Below, in pieces: positions 35,077 to 44,471 of a DNA stretch of 64,000 nucleotides; within the stretch, counting starts at the first letter, position 1; every line of letters starts with the position of its first letter. The notes below the pieces were generated by a model. That model saw only the letters and a list, made by a program, of their open reading frames with translations, was not told the DNA's origin and did no database searches. The position numbers and the translations under genes are program-made. Origin of the DNA: Psychromicrobium lacuslunae (GTDB lineage: Bacteria; Actinomycetota; Actinomycetes; Actinomycetales; Micrococcaceae); assembly GCF_000950575.1 (NCBI RefSeq), contig NZ_CP011005.1:1922001-1986000 (forward strand), in the 5' to 3' direction.

Positions 35077-38000
35077 TTAGCCCCAATGCGGTGGCTTTTG
35101 CTCGCGAAGCCACTCATCGTGATCCGAGCCGTCCCGATCACCCCAACTACGCGGATCGTCTTCTGCGGCACGTTGCGGAATCAACGGAGCACCAGCTACC
35201 GGTTTCGCACCTGAAGCACGACCACTCGTAGTGTTGGAGGTGGGCTGGCTCGCGGATGAGCTTCCCGCCGAGGAAGTGGCTGAGGATGGGCCCCCGCCCG
35301 CTGCCTTGTTCTGCTCGCCGTTGCTTTCCCAGTTCCGCTCAGCGGAGTTCGTTTCTGGAGAGCTCGACCCAGCAAAGTCGTTCCCATTCGAGTCCAGCCC
35401 CGTCGAGTCCAGCCCTGCCGAATCCAGCCCTGTCGAGTCCAGTCCGTCCGAGGCTTGCTTGGCAGGGTCTTGCTGCGCATTGTCATGCTCGGCAGGGTCT
35501 TGCTTGAGTGGGTTTACCTCAGTCGGGCTCGCCCCGGCCAGGCTTGACTCAACCGGTTTGGGCGAGCGGGCCTGCGCTGAAGCGGCGTTTACCGGGCCAG
35601 CATTTACCGGAGTGGGTTTCACTGCTGCTTCCCCGGCAACGCCGGTTGAGCTCAGCAAGGAAGGGAAATCCCCGGTGGCCAAGGAAGGCTCCAAACCGAG
35701 ATAGCCGCCGATCCGGTCCGCGCAGCTCGAAGGATCGGTGAATACCTCAATGGTCCACAGCGGCATGTATCGCCAGCCCCGTCGTTCCAAAAGCTGCGGA
35801 CGCAATCTACTGCGTTCCCGAACGCTCATTCGCCGGTAACTCGCCGAACCGTCGGACTCAACCGCCACCGGGGTGGGAATCTCGTCATCGGGCAGGCCCA
35901 GGTAACGTAGCGGATCAGCCGCGGCGACAATGTCGATCACGCCGTCGTAGTTGTACCAAACCCTGGCGTCCCGGGCCCGCAAACGATCGGCGAGATCGGC
36001 AACCAGCGGATCCTCTTCCAAGCTCTGCCCGGCAACCGCAGCATGGGAAAGCGTGCTCCGCTTACTGGCTTTACCACCGAGCTCACGTTCCAGCAGCTGA
36101 TAGAAGTCCAGCGCCCCATGATTCAGCTTTGCGGTGTCGAGATCTTCGGGCTTGAAGCAGCTCAGCACAATAAGCTGCTCCCGAGCCCGGGTCATCGCCA
36201 AGGCAAACTTTCCTCGGCCGCCCTGTTCCGAAAGCGGACCGAAGTGGTGAAGTGCCCGGCCGTGCGGGGTCCGTCCAAAGCCGAGTGAGAAAATTACCCG
36301 GTCCCGGCTCAGCCCGGCGGCCCGGTCGAGCTGCGCCACCCGGAACGGCTCGTCGCCAGCGCTGAAGAACTCTCGAAGTTCAGGATGGTTTGCTAAAGCA
36401 ATCCGGATCGCCTCAGCAACCCTGGCAGCATGTTTTGCGCTTGCGGTAATCACCGCGAGTGAAGAGCGAGGATGAGTCCTGGCACTCTCAAACACCAGAT
36501 CAACTACACGATTGACCTCAGCAGCGACCGATTCCACTCCCGAACTGTCGCTCCCCGGCAAGCCGGTGCCATCAGCCAAGTATTCGACCTGCACGGCTCG
36601 ATCCAGTCCGGTGACTGCCTTACCATCGGGAAGGAAGCTGAGCTCGCCCGCATAGAAGTCCTCGCTGAGCTGCCTGCTAAGTTCCTCATCAATGCTGCGG
36701 TAGCTACGCTTCAAGGTGAGCTTGGCCCGGATCTTTGCTAGCGCAGCAAAGCTGCCGATTCGGGTAGCCTCAGACCGTTTGGTCGTTCCGGCGACTTCCT
36801 CAGCAGCGCTCTCCACCGCGACACTGAAATCTACCGGTTCGGGTAGCTGATCATCGCCGAAGGCAATCACTTGCTTAGCTCTCGCCAAGGCAGGCAAGGC
36901 AGTCGGCAAAGCAATCGACTCCGCGTCCAGCAGCACCACGGCGTCGAAGCGCATCTGTTCCGGCAACACAGTCGGCACTAGGTGCGGACTAATCGACCAC
37001 ACCGGAACCAGCAGGTCGAGCAGTTCCACCGCGTTGCTGCTGAGCTGGTCCAGGCTGACCCGGCCGTCTTTGAGCATGTTTCGCAAGAACTCGCTAGACC
37101 GACTCGACTTTGCCACCGCCTCGCGCCACTTGGCGGCCAATTGCCAGCGCAATCTTGCCGAGCCAGAGACCACATGGGCCTGATCGGCCAATCGGTACTC
37201 GGCTTCTAGCTTTCGCAAGTTCTCACCGTCGGACATCGCCAGGTAATCGTCGCCGCTGATCATCGCTTCAAGCGCTGATTGCCACCAGGCTAGTTCAAGT
37301 TCGGAGCGGGTCTGCGCCGGCAGCACTTCGCGAGCAGCCAAATCGTCAAGCAGTTCGCCCAGGCCGTGTTCCCGCATATTCTCTTCGAGCAGGGTACGCT
37401 CCGGCAAGTTCTCCAGGGTCTGCCGGTCATCCGCCAAAGCACCGAGGCGGTCAAGCAGTTCGCGGTGATCCACCGTTTCCAGTGCACCACCTTGGGCGGT
37501 GCGCTCAAGCGCGGCTCCCAGTTTAAGCAATTCACTGCTGAGCTGGTGGAAGCGCTTCCGCAACTCCGCCAATCCCGAAGGCACGGCGGGGTGCCGCTGG
37601 CTGACCGAGAAATCAGCCCATCGCTCGCGTTGCTCCTGCACCAGCAGAAGCGAAGCATGCAGGTCGTCGATGTGAACGCCCGGCCGAATGTATTCCTTTG
37701 CCACTCGCCGCAGCCTTGAACGCTGCATCGAGGGCATATCGAGATTTCTATCCCGTCGCCAAGCGGTCGTTGCGGTGGCCGAGATCAGATCGGTGACCGG
37801 TCGGTCAAAGATATCCGGCATGAATTTATCCAGGCTCTCCCGGACTGCCACCAGAAGCTCCAGCTGCTCCCCCCACTGGGCAAAGCTGCTGCCGTGGCTG
37901 ATCTGAGCGTAGTCAGCCACCTCATGCATTTTCTGCGCAAAGGCCGGCACTGACTCGAACAACGAGGTCGCCAGGGCATGCGCTTCCTCGGTCTCCTTGC

Positions 38001-39591
38001 GAGTGACCAGCCGTGCCCCGTACCAAGGGCTTTGGGTCGATGATTTGCTGAAACTGCCAAGCTCAGCTGCTCTGCGCAATCTGCCGCTCAGCTCGGAACG
38101 ATCTTTGATCGCATCAAGCACGCTCCGTTTGAGCCGTACCGTGGTCGCCGGAGCGGGCTGAATCGAGGTCAGCTCGGCCAGTGACTGCATGGCCTGATAC
38201 GGTGAGCATCCCCAGCGCTGCCGAACATTGTGCAAGGACGCCACATGGTCAAGGAGTTGGTGACGGTGCGTGCTGAGGGTCTGATGCAGAGTGTCCAGTC
38301 GGGGTTCAGTCGACTTCTCATTGCGCATGATCGAGCGCACCAACTGCGATTTGAGCTGCTGCGGACCGGTCTGATCGTCCAAGCGCAATATCATGCTGTC
38401 GAGCGACAAGCTGGCGAACCGCTGCGCTAATTCACTCAGCGTTGAGCTGCGTTCACCCACCACCAGCACGTTCTTACCGTCATGCACGAGGGTTGCGATG
38501 GCGTTCATCGCGGTCTGAGTTTGGCCGCTACCCGGCGGTGCGGCAACCACCAAAGACTCCCCCGCCCGGATCGCGTCAAGCACCAGTTGTTGCTCGGCAT
38601 CGGCGTCGAGGATCAGGAATTCCTCGCTCGGCGCCCGCTGATCAAGCGGCTCAAAGCGCGCGGGATCGATTGGCTGTGGGTTGCTGACGGTTTCACCGTT
38701 GACTGCGGCCAGGATTTCCGGCACCAGCCCCTCACCAGCGCGCAGTACCGGATCAGCAAGATTTTCACCGAGATCAGCAAAGCTGGCCACCAGCAGCTGA
38801 TGCGCCACCTCGACGCCGGGAATTGTCGCGGTCAGCACCCGCAGGTGTTCAAGCACCGGGGCCGGGTCGAAACGTGCGGTGCTGTAGGCAAGCCTGGCGA
38901 CTGCTTGCGGGTCGAAAGCGATTCCATACTGCCGCTGCAACACCCGGACCAGCGCGGGGTTGAGCTTGGCCTGACCGGTGAGCTGCAATTCATAGTCGTC
39001 TTGACCGGCGCGGCCGCTGAGCAGAATCGAACTCAGCATCACCGGGGCGCTGATCTTATGATGCTTTCCGCTTGCTGAGGTGCCCCAGCTGACAATACCG
39101 GCGGCCAAAAAGCCGACCTCAATACCGCGGTCAGCGCTGAGTTCCTGGATCTTAGCGCGCAGCAAGCTGGTTGATTGCATAGCTGAACTAAGCTGAGCAG
39201 AGTCCCTGATCAGCGTTGACAACCGGGTTTTCCGACCCGCCAATAACTGAGCCAAACCGGATGGATGCGCGTGGGTGAGGTCCACTGAGCCACGCGCGGC
39301 GGCGTTGAAGGACAGCAGAGTATTGCTTTCCGCCGAGGGCTGCAGCTCGTCGAGCCAAGCGTTCAATCGCTCCGCACTCTCCGGCTGACTCACTTTCTCG
39401 GACACCTTGGCCTTCTTTTCTGCCTTGTTCTTAGCGCTCTCTGACTTCCCGGATTTGCGAGCAGCCTTGCCCGACGAGCCCTCGGCGAGCTGCGATGAGG
39501 AGTCAGTTGTCGGCGTGGTCTCGGCGCGCGAAGTCTCAACCTCCGAGGAGTCCCCTTTGGTAGAACGCTGTAATCTCGACCATACCGGCAT
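35077..39591 (-). CDS. Large SF1 helicase-like protein with degenerate P-loop and C-terminal nuclease-like domain
   Basis: This 1504-residue protein begins with a charged, disordered segment (1–75). A DUF4011-like region follows (about 75–330), then a split SF1 helicase-like core. Walker A reads PPGSGQTQT with Gln357 where Lys is expected. Motif II reads LLDAES (about residue 887) where DExx is expected. Later motifs are GDDQLPEP and FALAMTRAREQLIVL. A Vsr/DUF559-like domain (about 1210–1310) ends in RRGWRYMPLWTIEVFTDP. The tail is Pro/Ser-rich with a short tandem repeat. I recall relatives in other actinobacteria with a similarly altered P-loop. Monocistronic; DNA repair or nucleic-acid surveillance is inferred. 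Confidence 0.78.
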   Translation of the reverse strand: MPVWSRLQRSTKGDSSEVETSRAETTPTTDSSSQLAEGSSGKAARKSGKSESAKNKAEKKAKVSEKVSQPESAERLNAWLDELQPSAESNTLLSFNAAARGSVDLTHAHPSGLAQLLAGRKTRLSTLIRDSAQLSSAMQSTSLLRAKIQELSADRGIEVGFLAAGIVSWGTSASGKHHKISAPVMLSSILLSGRAGQDDYELQLTGQAKLNPALVRVLQRQYGIAFDPQAVARLAYSTARFDPAPVLEHLRVLTATIPGVEVAHQLLVASFADLGENLADPVLRAGEGLVPEILAAVNGETVSNPQPIDPARFEPLDQRAPSEEFLILDADAEQQLVLDAIRAGESLVVAAPPGSGQTQTAMNAIATLVHDGKNVLVVGERSSTLSELAQRFASLSLDSMILRLDDQTGPQQLKSQLVRSIMRNEKSTEPRLDTLHQTLSTHRHQLLDHVASLHNVRQRWGCSPYQAMQSLAELTSIQPAPATTVRLKRSVLDAIKDRSELSGRLRRAAELGSFSKSSTQSPWYGARLVTRKETEEAHALATSLFESVPAFAQKMHEVADYAQISHGSSFAQWGEQLELLVAVRESLDKFMPDIFDRPVTDLISATATTAWRRDRNLDMPSMQRSRLRRVAKEYIRPGVHIDDLHASLLLVQEQRERWADFSVSQRHPAVPSGLAELRKRFHQLSSELLKLGAALERTAQGGALETVDHRELLDRLGALADDRQTLENLPERTLLEENMREHGLGELLDDLAAREVLPAQTRSELELAWWQSALEAMISGDDYLAMSDGENLRKLEAEYRLADQAHVVSGSARLRWQLAAKWREAVAKSSRSSEFLRNMLKDGRVSLDQLSSNAVELLDLLVPVWSISPHLVPTVLPEQMRFDAVVLLDAESIALPTALPALARAKQVIAFGDDQLPEPVDFSVAVESAAEEVAGTTKRSEATRIGSFAALAKIRAKLTLKRSYRSIDEELSRQLSEDFYAGELSFLPDGKAVTGLDRAVQVEYLADGTGLPGSDSSGVESVAAEVNRVVDLVFESARTHPRSSLAVITASAKHAARVAEAIRIALANHPELREFFSAGDEPFRVAQLDRAAGLSRDRVIFSLGFGRTPHGRALHHFGPLSEQGGRGKFALAMTRAREQLIVLSCFKPEDLDTAKLNHGALDFYQLLERELGGKASKRSTLSHAAVAGQSLEEDPLVADLADRLRARDARVWYNYDGVIDIVAAADPLRYLGLPDDEIPTPVAVESDGSASYRRMSVRERSRLRPQLLERRGWRYMPLWTIEVFTDPSSCADRIGGYLGLEPSLATGDFPSLLSSTGVAGEAAVKPTPVNAGPVNAASAQARSPKPVESSLAGASPTEVNPLKQDPAEHDNAQQDPAKQASDGLDSTGLDSAGLDSTGLDSNGNDFAGSSSPETNSAERNWESNGEQNKAAGGGPSSATSSAGSSSASQPTSNTTSGRASGAKPVAGAPLIPQRAAEDDPRSWGDRDGSDHDEWLREQKPPHWG
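35389..35448 (-). repeat. Four 15-base tandem repeats inside the helicase-like gene
   Basis: Four units of CGAGTCCAGCCCTGT with small changes encode GLDST/GLDSA/GLDST-type pentapeptides in the disordered C-terminal linker. The repeat number may vary between strains by slippage without breaking the frame. Confidence 0.8.
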
Positions 39592-39690
39592 GTTTTCGAG
39601 GCTATCCCGCTTAGTTCACGATACCCGTTAAGCCACACGGAAGGAGCCGAAAATCATTAGCTATGATTTCGGCCGCGCCGAGCACAGGGA

Positions 39691-41298
39691 TTACTCCCAC
39701 TCGATAGTTCCCGGCGGTTTGCTGGTCACGTCCAGTACCACTCGGTTGATGCCGTCCACCTCATTGGTGATCCGGTTGGAGATCCGGGCCAGTAGTTCAT
39801 AGGGCAGCCTTGACCAGTCTGCGGTCATCGCGTCTTCGCTGGAGACCGGACGCAGCACAATCGGGTGGCCATAGGTCCGGCCGTCGCCCTGCACTCCGAC
39901 GCTACGCACATCGGCAAGCAGCACTACCGGCATCTGCCAGACTTCGCTGTCAAGTCCCGCCGCGGTCAGCTCGGCCCGGGCAATGGCATCGGCCTTGCGC
40001 AGGAGCTCAAGCCGCTCCGCGTTCACTTCACCAATAATTCTGATGCCCAGTCCGGGTCCCGGGAAAGGCTGCCGACCGACGATTTCTTGTGGCAAGCCTA
40101 GTTGCGCACCGACTGCCCGCACCTCGTCCTTGAACAGGGTGCGCAGCGGCTCGACCAGCTCGAACTGCAGGTCTTCCGGCAGGCCGCCAACATTGTGGTG
40201 GCTCTTAATATTGGCGGCACCTTCGCCGCCGCCAGATTCCACTACGTCGGGGTAGAGCGTGCCCTGCACCAGAAACTTAATCTGCTCCCCTTCACTACCG
40301 GCCTGCTCAATCAAGGTCTTTTCGGCGGTTTCGAAGGCCCTAATGAATTCACGGCCAATGATCTTGCGCTTGGTCTCCGGATCGGAAACCCCGGCGAGCG
40401 CCTCCAGGAAACGGTCGGCTTCCTTAGCGACATGAAGTTTGACGCCGGTGGCCGCAACAAAGTCGCGTTCCACCTGCTCCGCCTCACCTTCACGGAGTAG
40501 ACCGTGGTCGACGAAAACGCAGGTCAGCTGGTCCCCCACGGCGCGCTGCACGAGCGCGGCGGCGACGGCTGAATCCACCCCACCGGAAAGCCCGCAAATG
40601 ACCTTGCCGCTGCCGACTTGCTGACGGATCCGGGCGACCTGTTCCTCAATCACATTGCCGGTAGTCCAGTTCGGTTCAAGCTTTGCTTCGTTGAAGAGGA
40701 AATTTTCCAGCACCTTCTGACCGAAGGCCGAATGCTTGACTTCGGGGTGCCACTGCACGCCGTAAAGAGCCTTTGCTGGGTTGGCGAAAGCTGCCACCGG
40801 CGCACCCGCGGTGCTGGCGAGCACCTCAAAGCCAGCCGGAGCTTGCTGCACCGAATCGCCGTGACTCATCCAGACGTTTTGTTGCTCCGGCAATTCCGCC
40901 AGAATGGAACGGCTAGCCCCAGTACTGGTGGCATCGGTTGCGCCGTATTCACGTAAACCGGTCTGCGCCACGGTTCCACCTAGCGCGCGGGCCATCGCTT
41001 GGAAACCGTAGCAAATACCGAACACCGGCACGCCAGCTTCAAAGAGGTCTGCACCCACCGAGGGGGCACCCTCGGCATAAACGCTTGATGGGCCACCGGA
41101 AAGAATGATTGCGGCCGGGTTTTTCGCCAAAAGCGCCTCGGTGCTCAGGGTGTGCGGCACAATTTCCGAATAGACATTGGCTTCGCGCACCCGGCGAGCG
41201 ATCAGCTGGGCGTACTGCGCGCCGTAATCAACGACAAGAACCGGTCGATGTGCGGTTTGGGGCTCTGCGGGCGATGCGGTCGCCGGAGTCGTAGTCAC
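39691..41298 (-). CDS. guaA: GMP synthase (glutamine-hydrolysing) GuaA
   Basis: This enzyme makes GMP from XMP in purine synthesis. The 535-residue protein has the glutaminase half ([18 protein letters not shown], nucleophile Cys in [11 protein letters not shown], His/Glu in WHPEVKHS) and the synthetase half with the PP-loop SGGVDSAV and the dimerisation domain ending in PPGTIEWE. The glutaminase motif usually reads GICYG, as here. It heads a conserved group with the DUF3817 and SURF1 genes and complements the guaB pair 11 kb away. Confidence 0.97.
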   Translation of the reverse strand: MTTTPATASPAEPQTAHRPVLVVDYGAQYAQLIARRVREANVYSEIVPHTLSTEALLAKNPAAIILSGGPSSVYAEGAPSVGADLFEAGVPVFGICYGFQAMARALGGTVAQTGLREYGATDATSTGASRSILAELPEQQNVWMSHGDSVQQAPAGFEVLASTAGAPVAAFANPAKALYGVQWHPEVKHSAFGQKVLENFLFNEAKLEPNWTTGNVIEEQVARIRQQVGSGKVICGLSGGVDSAVAAALVQRAVGDQLTCVFVDHGLLREGEAEQVERDFVAATGVKLHVAKEADRFLEALAGVSDPETKRKIIGREFIRAFETAEKTLIEQAGSEGEQIKFLVQGTLYPDVVESGGGEGAANIKSHHNVGGLPEDLQFELVEPLRTLFKDEVRAVGAQLGLPQEIVGRQPFPGPGLGIRIIGEVNAERLELLRKADAIARAELTAAGLDSEVWQMPVVLLADVRSVGVQGDGRTYGHPIVLRPVSSEDAMTADWSRLPYELLARISNRITNEVDGINRVVLDVTSKPPGTIEWE

Positions 41299-41348
41299 AG
41301 CTTAATCCTACCTAAGATCTTCGGGGTTTTAGTGCGGCTTTCTAGCCT

Positions 41349-41825
41349 CTAGTAGCGTTTTGAGGCCTGCGGATTGGCCTCGATCTCGGCCAACGTCTGG
41401 GCATGAATCTTGCGCTCCACGAAGAAGGAGAGGAAGGGCACCACACCGCCGAGCGCGATCAAGATGAATTTGCTGAATGGCCAACGCATCAGCGACCAGA
41501 GCCGGAAATCGGCGATCAGGTAGATCACGTACATCCAGCCGTGCACGATCAGCACTGCGGTCGAGAGGTTAAAGCCTCCGGTCACCGAAAAGGACCCGTC
41601 TGCCGCCACCGCAGCAAAGCCGAAACCATGTGCCGCACCGGTGCTCGCGTCGTTACCGCCGGCCATCAGCACCGATTGGAATCCGTAGCGGATCACCAAC
41701 TCGATGACCAACAGCAGCAAAAGCACACCGGTGGTGTAGGCGAAGACCTTGTAGAAAGCTAGCGCCGCACGGATTTGGGCGACGGTTCCGCCAAAACGCC
41801 GTTTAGCTGCACCCGTTGAACTCAC
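41349..41825 (-). CDS. DUF3817 membrane protein
   Basis: This 158-residue protein has the DUF3817 pattern: ALAFYKVFAYTTGVLLLLLVIELVIRY, STAVLIVHGWMYVIYLIADFRLW and GGVVPFLSFFVERKIH, with three to four helices. The family is often found next to SURF1 and guaA in actinobacteria; function is not known. Its GTG start overlaps the SURF1 stop by four bases. Confidence 0.87.
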   Translation of the reverse strand: MSSTGAAKRRFGGTVAQIRAALAFYKVFAYTTGVLLLLLVIELVIRYGFQSVLMAGGNDASTGAAHGFGFAAVAADGSFSVTGGFNLSTAVLIVHGWMYVIYLIADFRLWSLMRWPFSKFILIALGGVVPFLSFFVERKIHAQTLAEIEANPQASKRY

Positions 41826-42670
41826 TGTTTTACCTCTTCTGAATCATCTGCTGACTCTGCTGACTCTTCGTTGTATTCTTCATCGCCTTGCTCATCGAAC
41901 TCGGGCTCGTTTTCGCGCCGATAATCATCGGCAACCAGCCGCCACCACATGAAAATGGCGAAGCCCGCGAAGACCACCCACTCCACCGCATAGAAGATGT
42001 TCAACCAATTCACCGGTTGCTCAACCGGCTGCGGCCCCACCGAAATGCCTTTGAGGTCGCCAGCCACCGCGTGCGCGCCGACATCGCCTTGCGCGCCGGT
42101 TTCGGTGAACGAGACCACGAAACCGGAGTAGCTATTGACTTGCCAGATATTGATCAGCTCGGCGGTCGCCAGCGCGGCGACCTGGCCGCTCGGCAGGCCT
42201 TTCTCCAGGGTCGGGGCTTCAGGTGGCAATAGCCGACCGGTCAGCTTCAAAGCACCCGAAGGCGGCGCACTGAGCTGCCCCGGATCGGCAAGCCAGCCTC
42301 TGGCCACCGGGATGATGGTCGGCGAGCCAGCAACGCCCTTGAGCTTCGGTGCGCCGTCGACCACGAAAGCGGTCACCACCCAGTAGCCGTTCGTCCCGTT
42401 CTGCAGCCGGTTCTTCACCAACACCTGCTTGGAAGGATCGAAGTGGCCGCTCATACTGACCAAGTGATCACTTTGATCGCTGGTCATTTGCTTGCCAGGT
42501 TTCAGGATTGACTCGAGCGGTTTGAGCTCTTCAGTGGCGACCTCGACCGGCTCAGAATTCTGCGTGGAGCGGGAGAATTGCCATTGGCTCAGCAGCACAA
42601 AAACCGTCGAAACGATCAAGGCCAGCAGCAGCGCGGCTATCCATCGAGGCTTGAGGGCGGTTTTGAGCAC
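41822..42670 (-). CDS. SURF1 family cytochrome oxidase assembly protein
   Basis: This 282-residue protein has the SURF1 layout: an N-terminal helix (ALLLALIVSTVFVLLSQWQFSR), an outer domain with VLVKNRLQNGTNGYWVVTAFV and VARGWLADPG, and a C-terminal helix (VEWVVFAGFAIFMWWRLV). An acidic tail follows. SURF1 helps insert heme a into the aa3-type oxidase. It is co-transcribed with the DUF3817 gene. Confidence 0.92.
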   Translation of the reverse strand: MLKTALKPRWIAALLLALIVSTVFVLLSQWQFSRSTQNSEPVEVATEELKPLESILKPGKQMTSDQSDHLVSMSGHFDPSKQVLVKNRLQNGTNGYWVVTAFVVDGAPKLKGVAGSPTIIPVARGWLADPGQLSAPPSGALKLTGRLLPPEAPTLEKGLPSGQVAALATAELINIWQVNSYSGFVVSFTETGAQGDVGAHAVAGDLKGISVGPQPVEQPVNWLNIFYAVEWVVFAGFAIFMWWRLVADDYRRENEPEFDEQGDEEYNEESAESADDSEEVKQ

Positions 42671-42761
42671 ACTTAAAGGTACTTCGTATGCCTGTAGAAA
42701 ACCGAACTGAGCGGCCGCCGCCCCTCCCTATTCTCGCTCCGGAAGACTAGGCTGGATCTTT

Positions 42762-44471
42762 GTGCGTAGTTACCCCTATCCAATGGCGAAACCGACTGAG
42801 GTGCGTTCGCCGAGCCGTTATTTGATCTGGCTCGGCCTGCAACAGCTACCCAGCCTTGCCGCTGGCGTGCTGTTCGGCTCGCTCTGGCTGCTGGCTCAAG
42901 CCCTGATGCCTTTGCTGCTCGGCTGGGCCATTGATTTCGGCGTCAACGCACAAAATTGGTCATTATTGTTGCTGAGCGCCATCGGGATGGTTTTCCTCGG
43001 TGCGGTGCAGGCCATCTTTGCGGTATTGCGCCATCGGATCGCCGTTTCCAACTGGCTGCAGGCTTCCTTTCGTTCGGTGCAATTGATCGGTCACAAAATC
43101 TCGCGCACCGGGGCGGCACTGCCGAAGGCAATTTCCACCGGGGAACTGGTCAATACCGCAGCCTCCGACGCCACCCGGATCGGTCAGATCTATGATCTGA
43201 CGGCCCGACTCTCCGGCGCGGTGCTGTCCTACGCTCTCGTCTCCATCCTGATCTGGCAGATCTCCTGGGGGCTCGGCGTGACCGTGCTGCTCGGCGTGCC
43301 GGTTTGCTGCGCCCTGCTGCTTTTCATTATTCGGCCGCTGCAAGCCCGGCAACGTGAGCAGCGCGAAATGGCTGGAAAAATGACGGCGGTGGGTGCCGAC
43401 ACGGTCGCTGGCTTGCGTGTCTTGCGTGGCATTGGCGGGGAACACATCTTTGTCTCCCGCTACCGGGAACGTTCCCAGCAGACCCGTTTCAGCGGCAATA
43501 AGGTCGCCCGCTCGGTGGCTAATCTGGAGGGCACCCAGCTGCTGGTCACCGGCGGCTTTAGTGTGCTCTTCACCTGGTTAGGTGCCGCGATGGCGCTGCG
43601 CGGCGAAATCAGCACCGGTCAGCTCATCTCGCTCTACGGTTTCTCGGTTTTCCTGGTCACCCCAGTACGAATCCTCTCCGAGACGGTCTCCGCAGCAATC
43701 CGAGGCTATGTAGGGGCCCGCAAAACCATTGCGGTGCTCAGCACTCCCCCGGCCTATCAGGACGCAGGCCAGACGCCGGCGCCGAGGCAGCCAGCCGTTT
43801 TACGGGACACCGCCAGCGGCGCGGTGATTCAGCCAGGAAGGCTGACTGCGGTGGTCAGTTCGGTTCCCGCCAGCTCGGCTGAATTGGCGGAACGGCTCGG
43901 CCGTTTTGACGATGCTTTGCTTGAGGCGAACCCGGTGTTCTGGGGGGATCTAGATACCCGGACGATCGGCATTCCGGATTTGCGCTCCCGGATCGTGCTG
44001 AGCGAAGCCGATCCGCAACTGTTTTCCGGGCCGCTGCGCGAGCTGCTCGACCCGGAAGCCAGGAATTCGGACCAGCGCATTCTGCAGATCCTGGAAGATG
44101 CCAGCTCGCTGGACATCCTGGACGGCCTGGAGGAAGGTCTCGATCACCACGTAACCGAGCGCGGACGAGGCTTTTCCGGCGGTCAACGGCAACGGTTGGC
44201 GTTGTGCAGGGCTCTGCTCAGCGATGCTGAAACTCTGCTCTTGGTCGAACCGACCAGCGCGGTGGACGCCCATACCGAGGCCCGGATTGCCGCCAAACTG
44301 CCAGCAGTGCGGGCGGGCAAGACCACGCTTCTGGTGACCGCAAGTCCGCTGCTGCTGGGCGCGGTAGATGAGGTGCTCTTCATGATCGACGGAAAGATCT
44401 CTGCCCGCGGCAGTCACCGCGAGCTATTACAGTTGCCCGATTACAGAGCGGTGGTGATTCGCGGTGAATGA
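42762..44471 (+). CDS. ABC exporter half-transporter with degenerate nucleotide-binding domain
   Basis: This 569-residue protein has six membrane helices (about 25–310) and a C-terminal ATPase-like domain. The domain lacks a recognisable Walker A; the segment where it belongs reads AVVSSVPASSAELAERL. Its signature FSGGQRQRLALCRALL is intact, but Walker B reads LLLVEPTSAVD without the Asp. It should pair with the next gene product, whose Walker A is intact and signature is not. A -10-like TAGGCT lies eight bases before the GTG, so the mRNA may be leaderless. It overlaps the next gene by eight bases. Confidence 0.88.
   Translation: MRSYPYPMAKPTEVRSPSRYLIWLGLQQLPSLAAGVLFGSLWLLAQALMPLLLGWAIDFGVNAQNWSLLLLSAIGMVFLGAVQAIFAVLRHRIAVSNWLQASFRSVQLIGHKISRTGAALPKAISTGELVNTAASDATRIGQIYDLTARLSGAVLSYALVSILIWQISWGLGVTVLLGVPVCCALLLFIIRPLQARQREQREMAGKMTAVGADTVAGLRVLRGIGGEHIFVSRYRERSQQTRFSGNKVARSVANLEGTQLLVTGGFSVLFTWLGAAMALRGEISTGQLISLYGFSVFLVTPVRILSETVSAAIRGYVGARKTIAVLSTPPAYQDAGQTPAPRQPAVLRDTASGAVIQPGRLTAVVSSVPASSAELAERLGRFDDALLEANPVFWGDLDTRTIGIPDLRSRIVLSEADPQLFSGPLRELLDPEARNSDQRILQILEDASSLDILDGLEEGLDHHVTERGRGFSGGQRQRLALCRALLSDAETLLLVEPTSAVDAHTEARIAAKLPAVRAGKTTLLVTASPLLLGAVDEVLFMIDGKISARGSHRELLQLPDYRAVVIRGE

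Noticed and set aside
38482-39078. 198-codon plus-strand frame inside the helicase-like gene
   Set aside because: It is antisense to a clear long coding region, and its composition is that of a shadow frame.
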